Positions 1-11,030 of a stretch of DNA of 64,000 bases are shown in pieces; position 1 is the first letter of the stretch, and every line of letters begins with the position of its first letter. Under the pieces are notes generated by a model, which was not told the origin of the DNA, made no database searches, and saw nothing but the letters and a program-made list of their open reading frames with translations. This stretch comes from Anisodus tanguticus (Eukaryota > Streptophyta > Magnoliopsida > Solanales > Solanaceae), in assembly GCA_034509755.1 (NCBI GenBank), contig CM067539.1:56120513-56184512 (forward strand), given 5' to 3'. The position numbers were made by a program, and so were the translations under genes.

Positions 1-666
1 TCCCCCAAATCGGTTTCCAATTTTCCTTTTTCTTTAGTAAACATCTCACGATATACAATACATTCCAACGTCGAAATTTCGTAGTAATGTAGGTGTGAAT
101 GTCAATTTCAGTGTTGGAAATTCAATTTTAAAAAAACACAAAAAATTCCCTGACAGACCCGACCCGCCCCACTAGAAAAAACCGATATAATTCGATACGT
201 TCGGCGATATAAACCGAACATATCGGTTTTTTTTTTAACAATTGAATTCGGTTTTTAAAAAAACCAATTGTGAAACTATGAGAACACGCCAATTAATGCA
301 TATATGATATATGTCAATTGAGAAACTAATAACGTGTGTGTGGGCCAGTAAAATAGTAAAGACATCTTTGTCATAATTAAGGTATCAATCTAACAACTTG
401 ACTTTAGTGTCATTTGATGTTGGACGTAAAATGCATGCATTTAACAATTTATTATTTCACATTTTAGTTCTTTTGCTGTATTTGAGTACAATTTTTAGTG
501 CTCTGTTAATATTAGCTTCTTTTTTCTTGTGTGTGTAGGACTAAAGCAGAGAAGAAAGATCAAGTTATGAAACGTTGGGGAACTTGGAAATCTGTATACT
601 AGTCTCAAAATTCAATAAGAATCGTGTTCGAGGTTTAAAGACCAAGTGTACACGCCAAAACGTGAA

Positions 667-1592
667 GAAAAACGACGAAGCACAGGCAATAAATATAGCG
701 CGACATGTCGCGCTAACTCTGGCCAACAAACTGAATAAAAAACAATATGTCTGTGAACGACTTATTAGTCACTATATTACTTGACAATCATGCACGCTTA
801 CATGCGCCTTTGGGATCAACATCATTGACACATAATTACATGTTTATGCAAGCAGAGGTTTATCTCGTCATTTGCGTAGAAATATCAGTATCTATTCACG
901 TTTTGTCATGATAAAAGGACGACCCACAAGTCCACAACAATAATTGGGAAGAGACAATGTCGATGTTGATGTGATGTTTGATGCTAATTGTAAATAGAAA
1001 TTCAGAGTCAAAATTTTAATTAAGAAAATCAACATATAAGAAATAAACAAAACTTTTTAAAAAAAAATAACACATAATATAATCAACTTTCTTATCTATT
1101 TACACAATATAATTTTTCGACGGAGGAATATTTGAAAAACGACGAAGCACAGGTGACAAGTATGGCGTGACGTGTCGCGTTAACTCTGGCCAACAAACTG
1201 GATAAAAACAACACACCTGCGGGCGACTTATTAGTCACTATATTACTTGACAATCACCCACACTTACATGCGCCTTTGAGATCAACATCAATGGCACATA
1301 ATTACATGTTTATGCAAGCAGAGGTTTATCTCGTCACTTGCGTAGAAATATCAGTATCTATTCACATTTTGTCATGATAAAAGGACGACCCACAACAATA
1401 ATTGGGAACGGATAATGTCGACGTTGATGTGATGTTTGATGCTAATTGTAAATAGAAATTCGGAGTCAAAATTTTAATTAAGAAAATCAAATATAAGAAA
1501 TAAACACAACTTTTAAAAGAAATCAACACACAATATAATCAACTTTCTTATCTATTTACTCAATATAATTTTTCAATGGATGAATGTCAATT
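667..1592. repeat. Two-unit tandem repeat, period about 467 bp
   Basis: The unit at 667-1133 is repeated at 1134-1592. Both begin with GAAAAACGACGAAGC and share the stretches around TCTGGCCAACAAACTG and ATTACATGTTTATGCAAGCAG. They differ by scattered substitutions, so this tandem duplication is older than the large segmental duplication. The same pair occurs at 18576 and 19034 in the distal copy. No coding potential is shared by the two units, and their function is unknown. Confidence 0.85.
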
Positions 1593-1621
1593 GACATCGT
1601 TTGGACAAGTGTAGGTCGGTC

Positions 1622-1897
1622 CACTACTATAAAATCACTGTTTTCCTACTTAATTTCCCACTGAAAATGTTCAGTGACTATTCTCACGGAATATCGGTAG
1701 GAAAAACTTACATAGTAGTGTGAACACACGAAAAAACTAAAAAGTTTTTCAGTGTTTCAATGGGAACATATTTTTCATCATGTATTTTTTCAATGATTTT
1801 CTAGTGAGCTGGTTCGATGGGAATAAGGTGAAAATCATGTTTATATCACAAATTTTCCACTGAATATCGGTGGGAAAACCTTTTATTTCTAGTAGTG
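1622..1897. mobile_element. Non-autonomous CACTA (En/Spm-type) miniature element
   Basis: The 276-bp element starts CACTACTA and ends TAGTAGTG, and is flanked on both sides by the 3-bp duplication GTC (1619-1621 and 1898-1900). CACTA termini with a 3-bp target duplication define this superfamily. Subterminal repeats such as CACTGAATATCGGTGGGAA and CGGAATATCGGTAGGAAAA are visible near the ends. No transposase is encoded, so it must depend on an autonomous partner. Confidence 0.85.
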
Positions 1898-1928
1898 GTC
1901 ATAGGGTAGCCATCCACCTTATGCTAAG

Positions 1929-2141
1929 GGATGTCACTCCCCGCGGTCGTTTTGTAGGTAGGATCGATAAGTTATTCCATATAGATGAGATTGGGTGGGA
2001 TAGGATGAGATAATTTATCTCATATAGATGGGATTGAGTTGGATATCAAAGGAGTTAACCCACCAACCAAACATGAGATGATTCCAATCTCATGCGACTA
2101 ATAATCTCATCTCATATCATCGCTCCTAACAAACGACCCTT
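1929..2141. mobile_element. Putative MITE with GGTCGTTTGT-type ends
   Basis: Inverted ends GGTCGTTTTGTAGGTAGGA (near 1945) and TCCTAACAAACGACCC (to 2139) enclose an AT-rich stretch with internal complementarity between ATCTCATATAGATGGGATT-type and AATCTCATGCGACT-type motifs. A TAA before 1929 and after the right end could be a 3-bp target duplication if a roughly 15-bp insertion interrupts the left end. A PIF/Harbinger-like origin is possible but not shown. The distal copy has it near 19832-20045. Confidence 0.45.
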
Positions 2142-2159
2142 AAGTCTACGTGTATCTAT

Positions 2160-2687
2160 CTTTTTATATTTTGACATCCCTTTATAAAAAAATTTACTCC
2201 GGAGGAAAGCATTTCCATGGACCATGCAGTAAGGAAAAATTATATGCCAAAACTTGAGTGATAGTACAATTCCAGAAACCTATCTGTGTAGTTTTTGTTT
2301 TGTATTGTGTGGAAAATTATTGCTTATGGAAGTAAAAAAAATGGAATGCCTTACGTACTGTTGGGTTCAAAATAACAGGGTATCATGAGGAAACTTATAA
2401 TTGCAAACTTTGAACGACGATAAATTCGACGACAAAAAAAATATTATAAAAAGACTTTATTATATGATATGGGTTTGGTCAATTGACCTACATATGAAAA
2501 ATAATATAATTGTAGAAAGAAACATAAACAAACTCTCTAAATGACTACATTGTGGATGTTTTTATGTGTGTTGTAGTTGTGGAAAACATGTTTTTAATTT
2601 ATAGATGTCCAAAACTTTTCCTCCAAGACAAAAAATAGCCAAATAATATGAAAGAGAATTATATTTTCTTTTCATCAAAAGTAAAAG
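2160..2687. other. AT-rich non-coding sequence, no gene seen
   Basis: Matches 20063-20602 in the distal copy. No credible ORF, RNA gene or element was found. It ends with AAAAG (2683-2687), the left target-site duplication of element A. Confidence 0.7.
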
Positions 2688-3049
2688 TGAAAGAAACAAT
2701 CCCCTTGATTATTTTCATTAATTGAAAGGCTATATATACAAGTTACATATTTCCATAATAGGAGAATCTTATTCCTATTCTATTTCTAAATCATTATTCT
2801 ACCATAATTCTAACTATACAATTATGGTAAGTGTATAACACTAATTAAGGTAATAAATACATTACAATATACTACACATATATTTTCCAAATATACAATA
2901 TTCTTAAATCCAAACATAGCCAAAACCGAGATGCTCAATTATGGGCAGATTTTGTGCCAAAACCGAGATGCCCAATTATGGGCAGATTTTGTGCATTGAA
3001 TAAGGCAATATACACTTTGTATATTCTGTGTATATTGCCTTATTTAACA
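2688..3049 (-). repeat. Element A left (3') LTR, full length
   Basis: A 362-bp LTR which in element orientation starts TGTTAAATAAGGC and ends TTTCTTTCA. It carries a short stem (GGCAATATACAC paired with GTGTATATTGCC) at its start, a 38-bp direct repeat of the GCACAAAATCTGCCCATAA type, and a TATATATAG box near its 3' end. Next to it on the pol side is a purine-rich tract (complement of 3050-3060, TGCGGGAGTG), the expected plus-strand primer. Confidence 0.88.
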
Positions 3050-4594
3050 CACTCCCGCAGTCATAGCGGGCGGTCTTCGAACGCTGAGACTGGCTCTAAA
3101 ATCTTCAAAGAGTACCGAGGGAAGACCCTTTGTAAAGATGTCAGCAACTTGATATCTTGACGGGACATGACATACGCGTACCTGCCCCCGAGCAACCTTT
3201 TCCCGGACAAAGTGAATGTCCATTTCGATATGTTTGGTGCGTTGGTGCTGAACCGGATTACCTGAGAGGTAGATGACACTAACATTATCACAATATACTA
3301 AGGTCGCCTTCTGAATGGGGCAATGCAGCTCTAAAAGCAAATTACGTAACCAACATGATTCTGAGACGACATTAGCTACCCCTCGATATTCTGCCTCTAC
3401 ACTGGAGCGGGATAGAGTCGCCTGATGCTTTGCAGACCAGGAGACCAAGTTGTTGCCAAGGAACATACAATATCCTGACGTAGACCGTCTGGTGCCCGGA
3501 CAACCACCCAAATCCGCATCTGTGTACGAGACAAGTGTGGATGTAGAAGAAGGATACAAGTGCAACCCATAGTCCAGTGTCCCCTGAATATATCGAATGA
3601 TGCGTTTGATTGCATTCATGTGTTCAACTCTGGGATCATGCATGAATAAACACACCTGCTGAACCGCATACGTAATATCCGATCTGGTAAAGGTAAGATA
3701 CTGGAGGGCCCCTGCAAGATTGCGATAGCGAGTCGGGTCCTCGTATGGTGCACCTGCCGCGGCACTTAGCTTGGGTTTTGCATCAACTGGCGTGGAAGTG
3801 GACTTACAGGATGGCATCCCAGCCCTCTCTATGATCTCGGCAGCATACTTTCGTTGAGACAAAAAGAAGCCACCTGAATGACGCTTGACGGCAATCGCCA
3901 AAAAATAACTCAACGACCCTAAGTCTTTCATAGCGAACTCAGACCTGAGCATCGTCACGATAGACTGGCGCAAGGCATCGGAAGAGGCAGTCAAGATGAT
4001 ATCATCCACATACAACAGAATGTAGGCCAAGGACGAACTACGATGGTAGATGAACAAGGAATTATCTGACCTGTTGTGAGTGAACCCAATAGTTGAAACA
4101 AAGTCAGCAAACCTCGTGTACCAAGCCCTTGGAGACTGCTTAAGCCAATATAAGGACTTCTTCAACAAACATACATGATGAGGACGGTTTGGATCCCTGA
4201 AACCCAACGGCTGATGCATATAGACTGTTTCTTTGAGATTACCATGTAGGAAAGCATTCTTGACATCCAACTGATGAATTGGCCAAGTCTTTGAAAGAGC
4301 CAAGCTAAGCACAGTGCGAATGGTAGCCGGTTTGACCACCGGACTAAACGTCTCACCACACTCTATCCCAACCTGCTGAGTCTTACCATCACCAACAAGT
4401 CGCGCCTTATGTCGAGCAAATGACCCATCTGAATTCTCCTTATGAGCAAAAATCCACATAGACCTGATAACATTAATACCACAAGGACGGGGCACCAACT
4501 CCCACGTCTTATTATCAATAAGAGCATTATATTCATCAGTCATAGCAATTTTCCAATTAGGGTCATTTAAAGCTGACACAGGATTGCGGGGCAA
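3044..4594 (-). pseudogene. Element A left arm: Copia reverse transcriptase and RNase H
   Basis: A 516-codon frame containing the Copia RT (RVT_2) domain: conserved ARLVGDGKTQQVGI, QLDVKNAFLHG and the catalytic YVDD. The RNase H region follows, with YTDADLGG, AEYRG, YCDN and the C-terminal VADIFTKGL. The stop codon lies inside the first bases of the LTR, as in its relatives here. The first Met is not the real start; the frame should continue from integrase, but a frameshift near 4680 breaks the polyprotein. Both catalytic Asp of YVDD are kept, so the RT domain itself may once have been competent. Confidence 0.9.
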
Positions 4595-4679
4595 TGGGGA
4601 TTTAGAGACATCTGAGTGTAAATTAAAATGTCTTTTAGGTGTAAAAATACCCCGCTGACTATGAGTGACCGGTCTATGA

Positions 4680-6206
4680 CTCGAGGAAGAATTGAGTGAA
4701 TTTTGGGATTTTTAAGGCTCGGGACAGACGGGCCGGCGGGCGGTGAGCTGCTTGGCCCAAATCGGTAACAGGGGTGTCTTCGGATCGGTTCCGGAATTGG
4801 GCACGGACCGGCCCAATTGTTGGGACCGATCCGAAACTGGAACCGATCTTTCTTGGCGGAGCTTGTGGGACCAGCGGGCAGTGGGCCCGCTGGAGGATTT
4901 TGGGTGCGGGATATGTCCGAAAAATTCCGAATAATATATGGGGATATATGTTCATCCAAAAAATTATACGACCTAGGCTCGGGAGTATGAACTTTTGTAA
5001 AAGGAAATTGGGTTTTATCAAAAATGACATGGCGATTAATTATGATTTTCTTGGAGGATAAATCAAAACATTTATAACCACGATGATTCGATGGATAACC
5101 CAAAAAGACACACGGGGTAGACCGAGCCTGAAGTTTGTTAATTGTGGTGGATGTGAATAATGGATAACACAAGCACCCAAAAATCCGAAGATGAGAATAA
5201 GAAGGGTTCTTATTATATAGGGTTTTGAGGGGGGAAGAATATGTCAGACCTTTAGAAGGAATTATGTTAAGAAGATATGTGGCCATTTGTAGAGCATGAT
5301 GCCAAAAATATGGAGGTATGGAGGCATGAATTAAGAGAGTTCGGACAATGTTATTGATGGAACGAATTTTGTGTTTGGCCTTTCCATTTTGTGGAGATGT
5401 ATGAGGACACGAAAACCTAAAATTGATCCCATTAGTAGCACAGAATTCCCGAAACTCCCTATTGTCATACTCTTTTCCATTATCACATTGAATATTTTTT
5501 ATGTCTCTTTCGAATTGAGTACGAATGAATGCTCTAAATTTGATGAAGACGGAAAACACTTGTGATTTATTTGCAATTGGAAACGTCCACAAAAATCTAG
5601 AATAATCATCTAAAAAGAGAACATAATATCGATGACCCACTGAACTAAGAACAGAAGACGTCCATAAGTCGCTGTGAATAATGTCAAATGGCATAGAAGT
5701 ATGTGAATTGGAGTCTACAAATGGCAACTTAACAATTTTTCCTAATGAACAAGACTGACAAATTGGGGTACGACTCGTACCCTTACAAGAAATAAAGCTA
5801 TTTTTATCTAAAACTGATAAAATAGAAGATCCCGGATGACCTAGGCGAGCATGCCATATGGAAGGAGAGATGGCTGCAAAAGCTGACGGCAAGGCTGGAC
5901 TCGATGGACTGAAATCGGGCATGATAGGATACAGATCCCCCCTACTATCACACCACATGAGATGACTCCCCGTCTTGAAATCCTTCACAGAGAAACCTTA
6001 AGGATCAAATTTAACAGAAACAGAATTGTCATTTGTGAACTTTCGGACAGACACCAATTTTTTAATCAATTTAGGAGCATGTAAAGTATTTTTCAAGAGG
6101 AGTGGTGGATTGGGGGGGACAACGTTTTCTAACCATACCCTAGAATTGGAATAGAACTGCCATTACCAATAATTATCCCCCGAGGGGTACTCAAATTGGA
6201 ATAAGA
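4680..6206 (-). pseudogene. Element A left arm: GAG-pre-integrase and integrase core
   Basis: Contains the His/Cys zinc-binding region (WHARLGHP followed by CQSC) and the rve integrase core with the first Asp in IIHSDLWTS and the second in QCDNGKEYDN. At the third catalytic position the family has NGxxERK with Glu, while here the sequence reads NGKAKHK, so the catalytic Glu is Lys. A Pro/Gly-rich linker (about 4700-4960) joins to RT. Lesions: a TAA near 6000 where the other arm has Phe, a TAA at about 6207 where the other arm has Ser, and a frameshift near 4680. Confidence 0.88.
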
Positions 6207-6440
6207 TTAGAGAGTACCTGATTCAGAAGTCATGTGAGTAGTGGCACCGGTGTCCATATACCAATTTGGGTCCGATTGAGATAACCCCAGTGTGTGCATC
6301 GCGGCCTCGATATCAGTTTGAGTGGGGCCTGCTGCATGATGGGCTTGCGGAGGTCGGGGCCCAAGAACTCCTGTCTGTGATGGAGCTGGGTTGTAGCTGC
6401 TGTTGCGGCCGCTGCTGGGCCACTGGCCAGTGGGCCTCAT
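6207..6440 (-). pseudogene. Element A left arm: aspartic protease segment
   Basis: A 77-codon frame with the retropepsin active-site signature in NWYMDTGATTHMTS (D-T-G). It follows gag in a different frame with a 4-base overlap, so either a frameshift occurred or the two were joined by programmed frameshifting; relatives usually have one frame, so decay is more likely. It ends at a stop codon absent from the other arm. Confidence 0.8.
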
Positions 6441-7399
6441 CTGCTGGGTGTTGGGCCTGGACTGTTGGCCAGCCCACTGGCCGCTGGAACTTGCTGCTGG
6501 ATGGTAAGTGATGTTAGCCCACGGCCCACTACCCCAGCCCCACTGCCATGGGCCCCACTACTGGGCCCAGGGAGTGGTGGGCCACTGTACCCTAGGTGGG
6601 ACCCACCGCCTGCTTGTTGACCACCGGAACCGCTACTAGAACCGCCGCGTTTGCCCCTGCGGTTTTTGTTATTATTTTTGCGATTATTCTTGCCTTCACC
6701 ATTATTATGGTTTTGGCCCGAACTATTCACAAAACCCGAAGAACTAGGAGAGGACGCCACCATGACGACGGGGCTTGCTCCGGTAGCCGCCTTTTTAGCC
6801 AAACCCGCTTCTTCCAAAGTAAGCATGGAGCGGGCTTGATAAAAGTCAGGAAGAGGGTTGCTTTGGCGAAGGAGAGTTCCAACCCCATTATAGGCCTCCG
6901 AAAGACCGGTAACCAACTGTAGAACTAGACGATTATTCGTTATTGGTGCGCCAATATTACGGAGTTGATCCGCCAACTCCTTTAGTTTCTTGCAATATGC
7001 AGAAACGTTCAGAAATTCATCCATTCGAACGAGAGAGAATTCCTGCTCGAGTGTGACGACACGTGAATGTTGGTTGTCTTGGAATATGTCACGCAATCTA
7101 TTCCATGCAGCTATAGCCGTGGTATCCGGCTCAATAATCGTCTGTAGAAGGTCCACCGAAATAGTGGCGTAGATCCACCGGAGAACGGTAGCATCAAATG
7201 TAATCCATAACTCAGGATCCTCCGCAGGAAGGGGTCTAGCGAGAGGAATGATGTGATGAAGAACTTGATAAGAGATAGCGTGAATTTTAAACAACTCCGC
7301 CCACGTCGCATATTGGACGTTTTCCATCTCAAGGACAATAGGGATACAGCTCTTGATATTGGAAACTGTGAGGGCAGGATGATAATTATTCATAGACAT
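6437..7399 (-). pseudogene. Element A gag (capsid-like) gene
   Basis: The frame is open from 7504, but the Met at 7399 (MSMNNYHPALTVSN) aligns with the gag start of element B (MAKNTFHLAFTVSN) and is preferred; the first 35 codons would be leader. The protein has the Copia-type gag region (ATWAELFKIH, LQTIIEPD, TLEQEFSLVRM, LKELADQLRNIG). A basic Asn/Arg/Lys/Gly-rich stretch follows (about residues 240-270 from 7399). No CCHC zinc knuckle is visible. It is present once only in element A, as the right arm lacks gag. Confidence 0.8.
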
Positions 7400-7504
7400 A
7401 TTGAAAGAACAAAGAAGGAAGGGAAATTTAAGAGATGTTTTGGAGAGCGGAAGACAAATATTGGAAGAGAAACCCGAGGGGGGGTGGGGTGTCTCGGCCA
7501 ACAC

Positions 7505-7545
7505 AAAGAGAGGACAAAAATTGGGAGCATCTGATCAGGTACTCT
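7505..7545. other. Head-to-head junction of element A within the primer-binding site
   Basis: On the minus strand the leader upstream of gag runs back to ATCAGATGCTCCC, which fits the interior of a TGGTATCAG-type initiator tRNA-Met primer site, as in element B (26014-26025). At about 7533-7536 the sequence switches to TCAGGTACTCTC on the plus strand, which is the protease region of the opposite arm. The 5' LTR expected here is absent. A few bases (TGATCAGG) could serve as microhomology between the joined sequences. Confidence 0.75.
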
Positions 7546-9100
7546 CTCATCTTATTCCAATTTGAGCACCCCTCGGGGGATAATTATTGGTAATGGCAGT
7601 TCTATTCCAATTCTAGGGTATGGTCAGAAAACGTTGTCCCCCCCCAATCCACCACTCCTCTTGAAAAATACTTTACATGCTCCTAATTTGATTAAAATTT
7701 TGGTGTCTGTCCGAAAGTTCACAAATGACAATTCAGTTTCTGTTGAATTTGATCCTTTCGGTTTCTCTGTGAAGGATTTCAAGACGGGGAGTCATCTCAT
7801 GAGGTGTGATAGTAGGGGGATCTGTATCCTATCATGCTCGGTTTCAGTCCATCGAGTCCAGCCTTGTCGTCATCTTTTGCATCCATCTCTCCTTCCATGT
7901 GGCATGCTCGCCTAGGTCATCCGGGATCTTCTATTTTATCAGTTTTAGATAAAAATAGCTTTATTTCTTGTAAAGGTACGAGTCGTACCTCAATTTGTCA
8001 GTCTTGTTCATTAGGAAAAATTGTTAAGTTGCCATTTCTAGACTCCAATTCTCATACTTCTATGCCATTTGACATTATTCACAGCGACTTATGGACGTCT
8101 CCTATTCTTAGTTCAGTGGGTCATCGATATTATGTTCTCTTTTTAGATGATTATTCCAGATTTTTGTGGACGTTTCCAATTGCAAATAAATCACAAGTGT
8201 TTTCCGTCTTCATCAAATTTAGAGCATTCATTCGTATTCAATTCGAAAGAGACATAAAAAATATTCAATGTGATAATGGGAAAGAGTATGACAATAGGGA
8301 GTTTCGGGAATTCTGTGCTACTAATGGGATCAATTTTAGGTTTTCGTGTCCTCATACATCTCCACAAAATGAAAAGGCCAAACGCAAAATTCGTTCCATC
8401 AATAACATTGTCCGAACTCTCTTAATTCATGCCTCCATACCTCCATATTTTTGGCATCATGCTCTACAAATGGCCACATATCTTCTTAACATAATTCCTT
8501 CTAAAGGTCTGACATATTCTTCCCCCCTCAAAACCCTATATAATAAGAACCCTTCTTATTCTCATCTTCGGATTTTTGGGTGCTTGTGTTATCCATTATT
8601 CCCATCCACCACAATTAACAAACTTCAGGCTCGGTCTACCCCGTGTGTCTTTTTGGGTTATCCATCGAATCATCGTGGTTATAAATGTTTTGATTTATCA
8701 TCCAAGAAAATCATAATTAATCGCCATGTCATTTTTTATGAAACTCAATTTCCTTTTACAAAAGTTCATACTCCCGAGCCTAGGTCGTATAATTTTTTGG
8801 ATGAACATATATCTCCGTATATTATTCGGAATTTTTTGGACATATCCCGCACCCAAAATCCTCCAAATTGGGCCCACCGCCCGCCGGTCCCACAGCTTCC
8901 GCCTTGGCGGCATCGGTTCCGGTTCTGGATCGGTCCCGAGCAATTGGGCCAGTCCATCCCAATTCTGGAACTGATCCAGAAGACACCCCAGGTTACCGAT
9001 TTGGGCCAGCAGGCCCACTGCCTGCTGGCCCGTCTGTCCCGAGCCCAGAAAAATCCCAAAATTCACTCAATTCTTCCTTGAGTCATAGAACGGTCACTCG
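7541..9100 (+). pseudogene. Element A right arm: protease tail, GAG-pre-integrase and integrase
   Basis: Begins just downstream of the protease active site and continues through WHARLGHP, IIHSDLWTS and QCDNGKEYDN. The third catalytic residue is again Lys (NEKAKRK), as in the left arm. A run of five G near 7815, where the left arm has six, causes a frameshift that splits the region into frames at 7562-7915 and 7834-9081. The stops found in the left arm at 6000 and 6207 are sense codons here. Confidence 0.87.
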
Positions 9101-10716
9101 TAGTCAGCGGGGTATTTTTACACCTAAAAGACATTTTAATTTACATTCAGATGTCTCTAAATCCCTATTGCCCCGCAATCCTGTGTCAACTTTAAATGAC
9201 CCTAATTGGAAAATTGCTATGACTGATGAATATAATGCTCTTATTGATAATAAGACATGGGAGTTGGTGCCCCGTCCTTGTGGTATTAATGTTATCAGGT
9301 CTATGTGGATTTTTGCTCATAAGGAGAATTCAGATGGGTCATTTACTCGACATAAGGCGCGACTTGTTGGTGATGGTAAGACTCAGCAGGTTGGAATAGA
9401 TTGTGGTGAGACGTTTAGTCCGGTGGTCAAACCGGCTACCATTCGCACTGTGCTTAGCTTGGCTCTTTCAAAGACTTGGCCAATTCATCAGTTGGATGTC
9501 AAGAATGCTTTCCTACATGGTGATCTCAAGGAAACAGTCTATATGCATCACCATTGGGTTTCAGGGATCCAAACCGTCCTCATCATGTATGTTTGTTGAA
9601 GAAGTCCTTATATGGGCTTAAGCAGTCTCTAAGGGCCTGGTACACGAGGTTTGCTGACTTTGTTTCAACTATTAGGTTCACTCACAGCAAGTCAGATAAT
9701 TCCTTGTTCATCTACCGCCGTGGTTCGTCCTTGGCCTACATTCTGTTGTATGTGGATGATATCATCTTGATTGCCTCTTCCGATGCCTTGCGCCAGTCTA
9801 TCATGACCATGTTCACTTCTGAATTCGCTATGAAAGACTTTGGGCCGTTGAGTTATTTTTTGGGATTGCCGTCAAGCGTCGTTCAGGTGGCTTGTTTATG
9901 TCTCAACGAAAGTATGTTGCCGAGATCATAGAGAGGGCCGGGATGTCATCCTGTAAGTTCACTTCCACGCCAGTTGATGCAAAACCCAAGCTGAGTGTCG
10001 CGGCAGGTGCACCATACGAGGACCCGACTCGCTATCGCAGTCTTGCAGGGGCCCTCCAGTATCTTACCTTTACCAGACCGGATATTACCTATGCGGTTCA
10101 GCAGGTGTGTTTATTCACGCCTGATCCCAGAGTTGAACACATGAATGCAATCAAACGCATCATTCGATATATTCAGGGGACACTGGACTATGGGTTGCAC
10201 TTGTATCCTTCTTCTACATCCACACTTGTCTCGTACACAGATGCGGATTTGGGTGGTTGTCCGGGCACCAGACGGTCTACGTCAGGATATTGCATGTTCC
10301 TTGGCAACAACTTGGTCTCCTGGTCTGCAAAGCGTCAGGCGACTCTATCCCGCTCCAGTGCAGAGGCAGAATATCGAGGGGTAGCTAATGTGGTCTCAGA
10401 ATCATGTTGGTTACGTAATTTACTTTTAGAGCTGCATTGCCCCATTCCGAAGGCGACCTTAGTATATTGTGATAATGTTAGTGCCATCTACCTCTCAGGT
10501 AATCCGGTTCATCACCAACGCACCAAACATATCGAAATGGACATTCACTTTGTCCGGAAAAAGGTTGCTCGGGGGCAGGTACGCGTATGTCATGTCACGT
10601 CAAGATATCAAGTTGCAGACATCTTTACAAAGGGTCTTCCCTCGGTACTCTTTGAAGATTTTAGAGACAGTCTCAGCGTTCGAAGACCGCCCGCTATGAC
10701 TGCGGGGGTGTGTTAA
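9101..10716 (+). pseudogene. Element A right arm: reverse transcriptase and RNase H
   Basis: The same RVT_2 and RNase H domains as the left arm, with YVDD (near 9750), YTDADLGG, AEAEYRG, YCDN and VADIFTKGL. It is split by single-base deletions near 9550 and 9890 into three frames (8868-9599, 9554-9931, 9892-10716). The stop codon again lies in the start of the LTR. The two arms differ by private substitutions and indels, so neither is a recent perfect copy of the other. Confidence 0.9.
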
Positions 10717-11030
10717 ATAAGGCAATATACACACAATATACAAAGTGTATATTGCCTTATTCAATGCACAAAATCTGCCCATAATTGGGCATCTCGGTTT
10801 TGGCACAAAATCTGCCCATAATTGAGCATCTCGGTTTTGGCTATGTTTGGAGTTAAGAATATTGTATATTTGGAAAATATATGTGTAGTATATTGTAATG
10901 TATTTATTACCTTAATTAGTGTTATACACTTACCATAATTGTATAGTTAGAATTATGGTAGAATAAGGATTTCGAAATAGAATAGGAATAGGATTCTCCT
11001 ATTATGAAAATATGTAACTTGTATATATAG
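10711..11030 (+). repeat. Element A right-arm LTR, first 320 bp
   Basis: Starts TGTTAAATAAGG directly after the purine tract TGCGGGGGTG and follows the 362-bp LTR up to the TATATATAG box. It then stops about 40 bp short of the LTR end. The 38-bp direct repeat around 10764-10838 is present. Confidence 0.88.

Noticed and set aside
575..784. 69-codon frame, conserved at 18484-18693 in the distal copy
   Set aside because: Its conservation follows from the recent segmental duplication. The second unit of the 467-bp repeat does not keep the frame, and no domain is recognisable.
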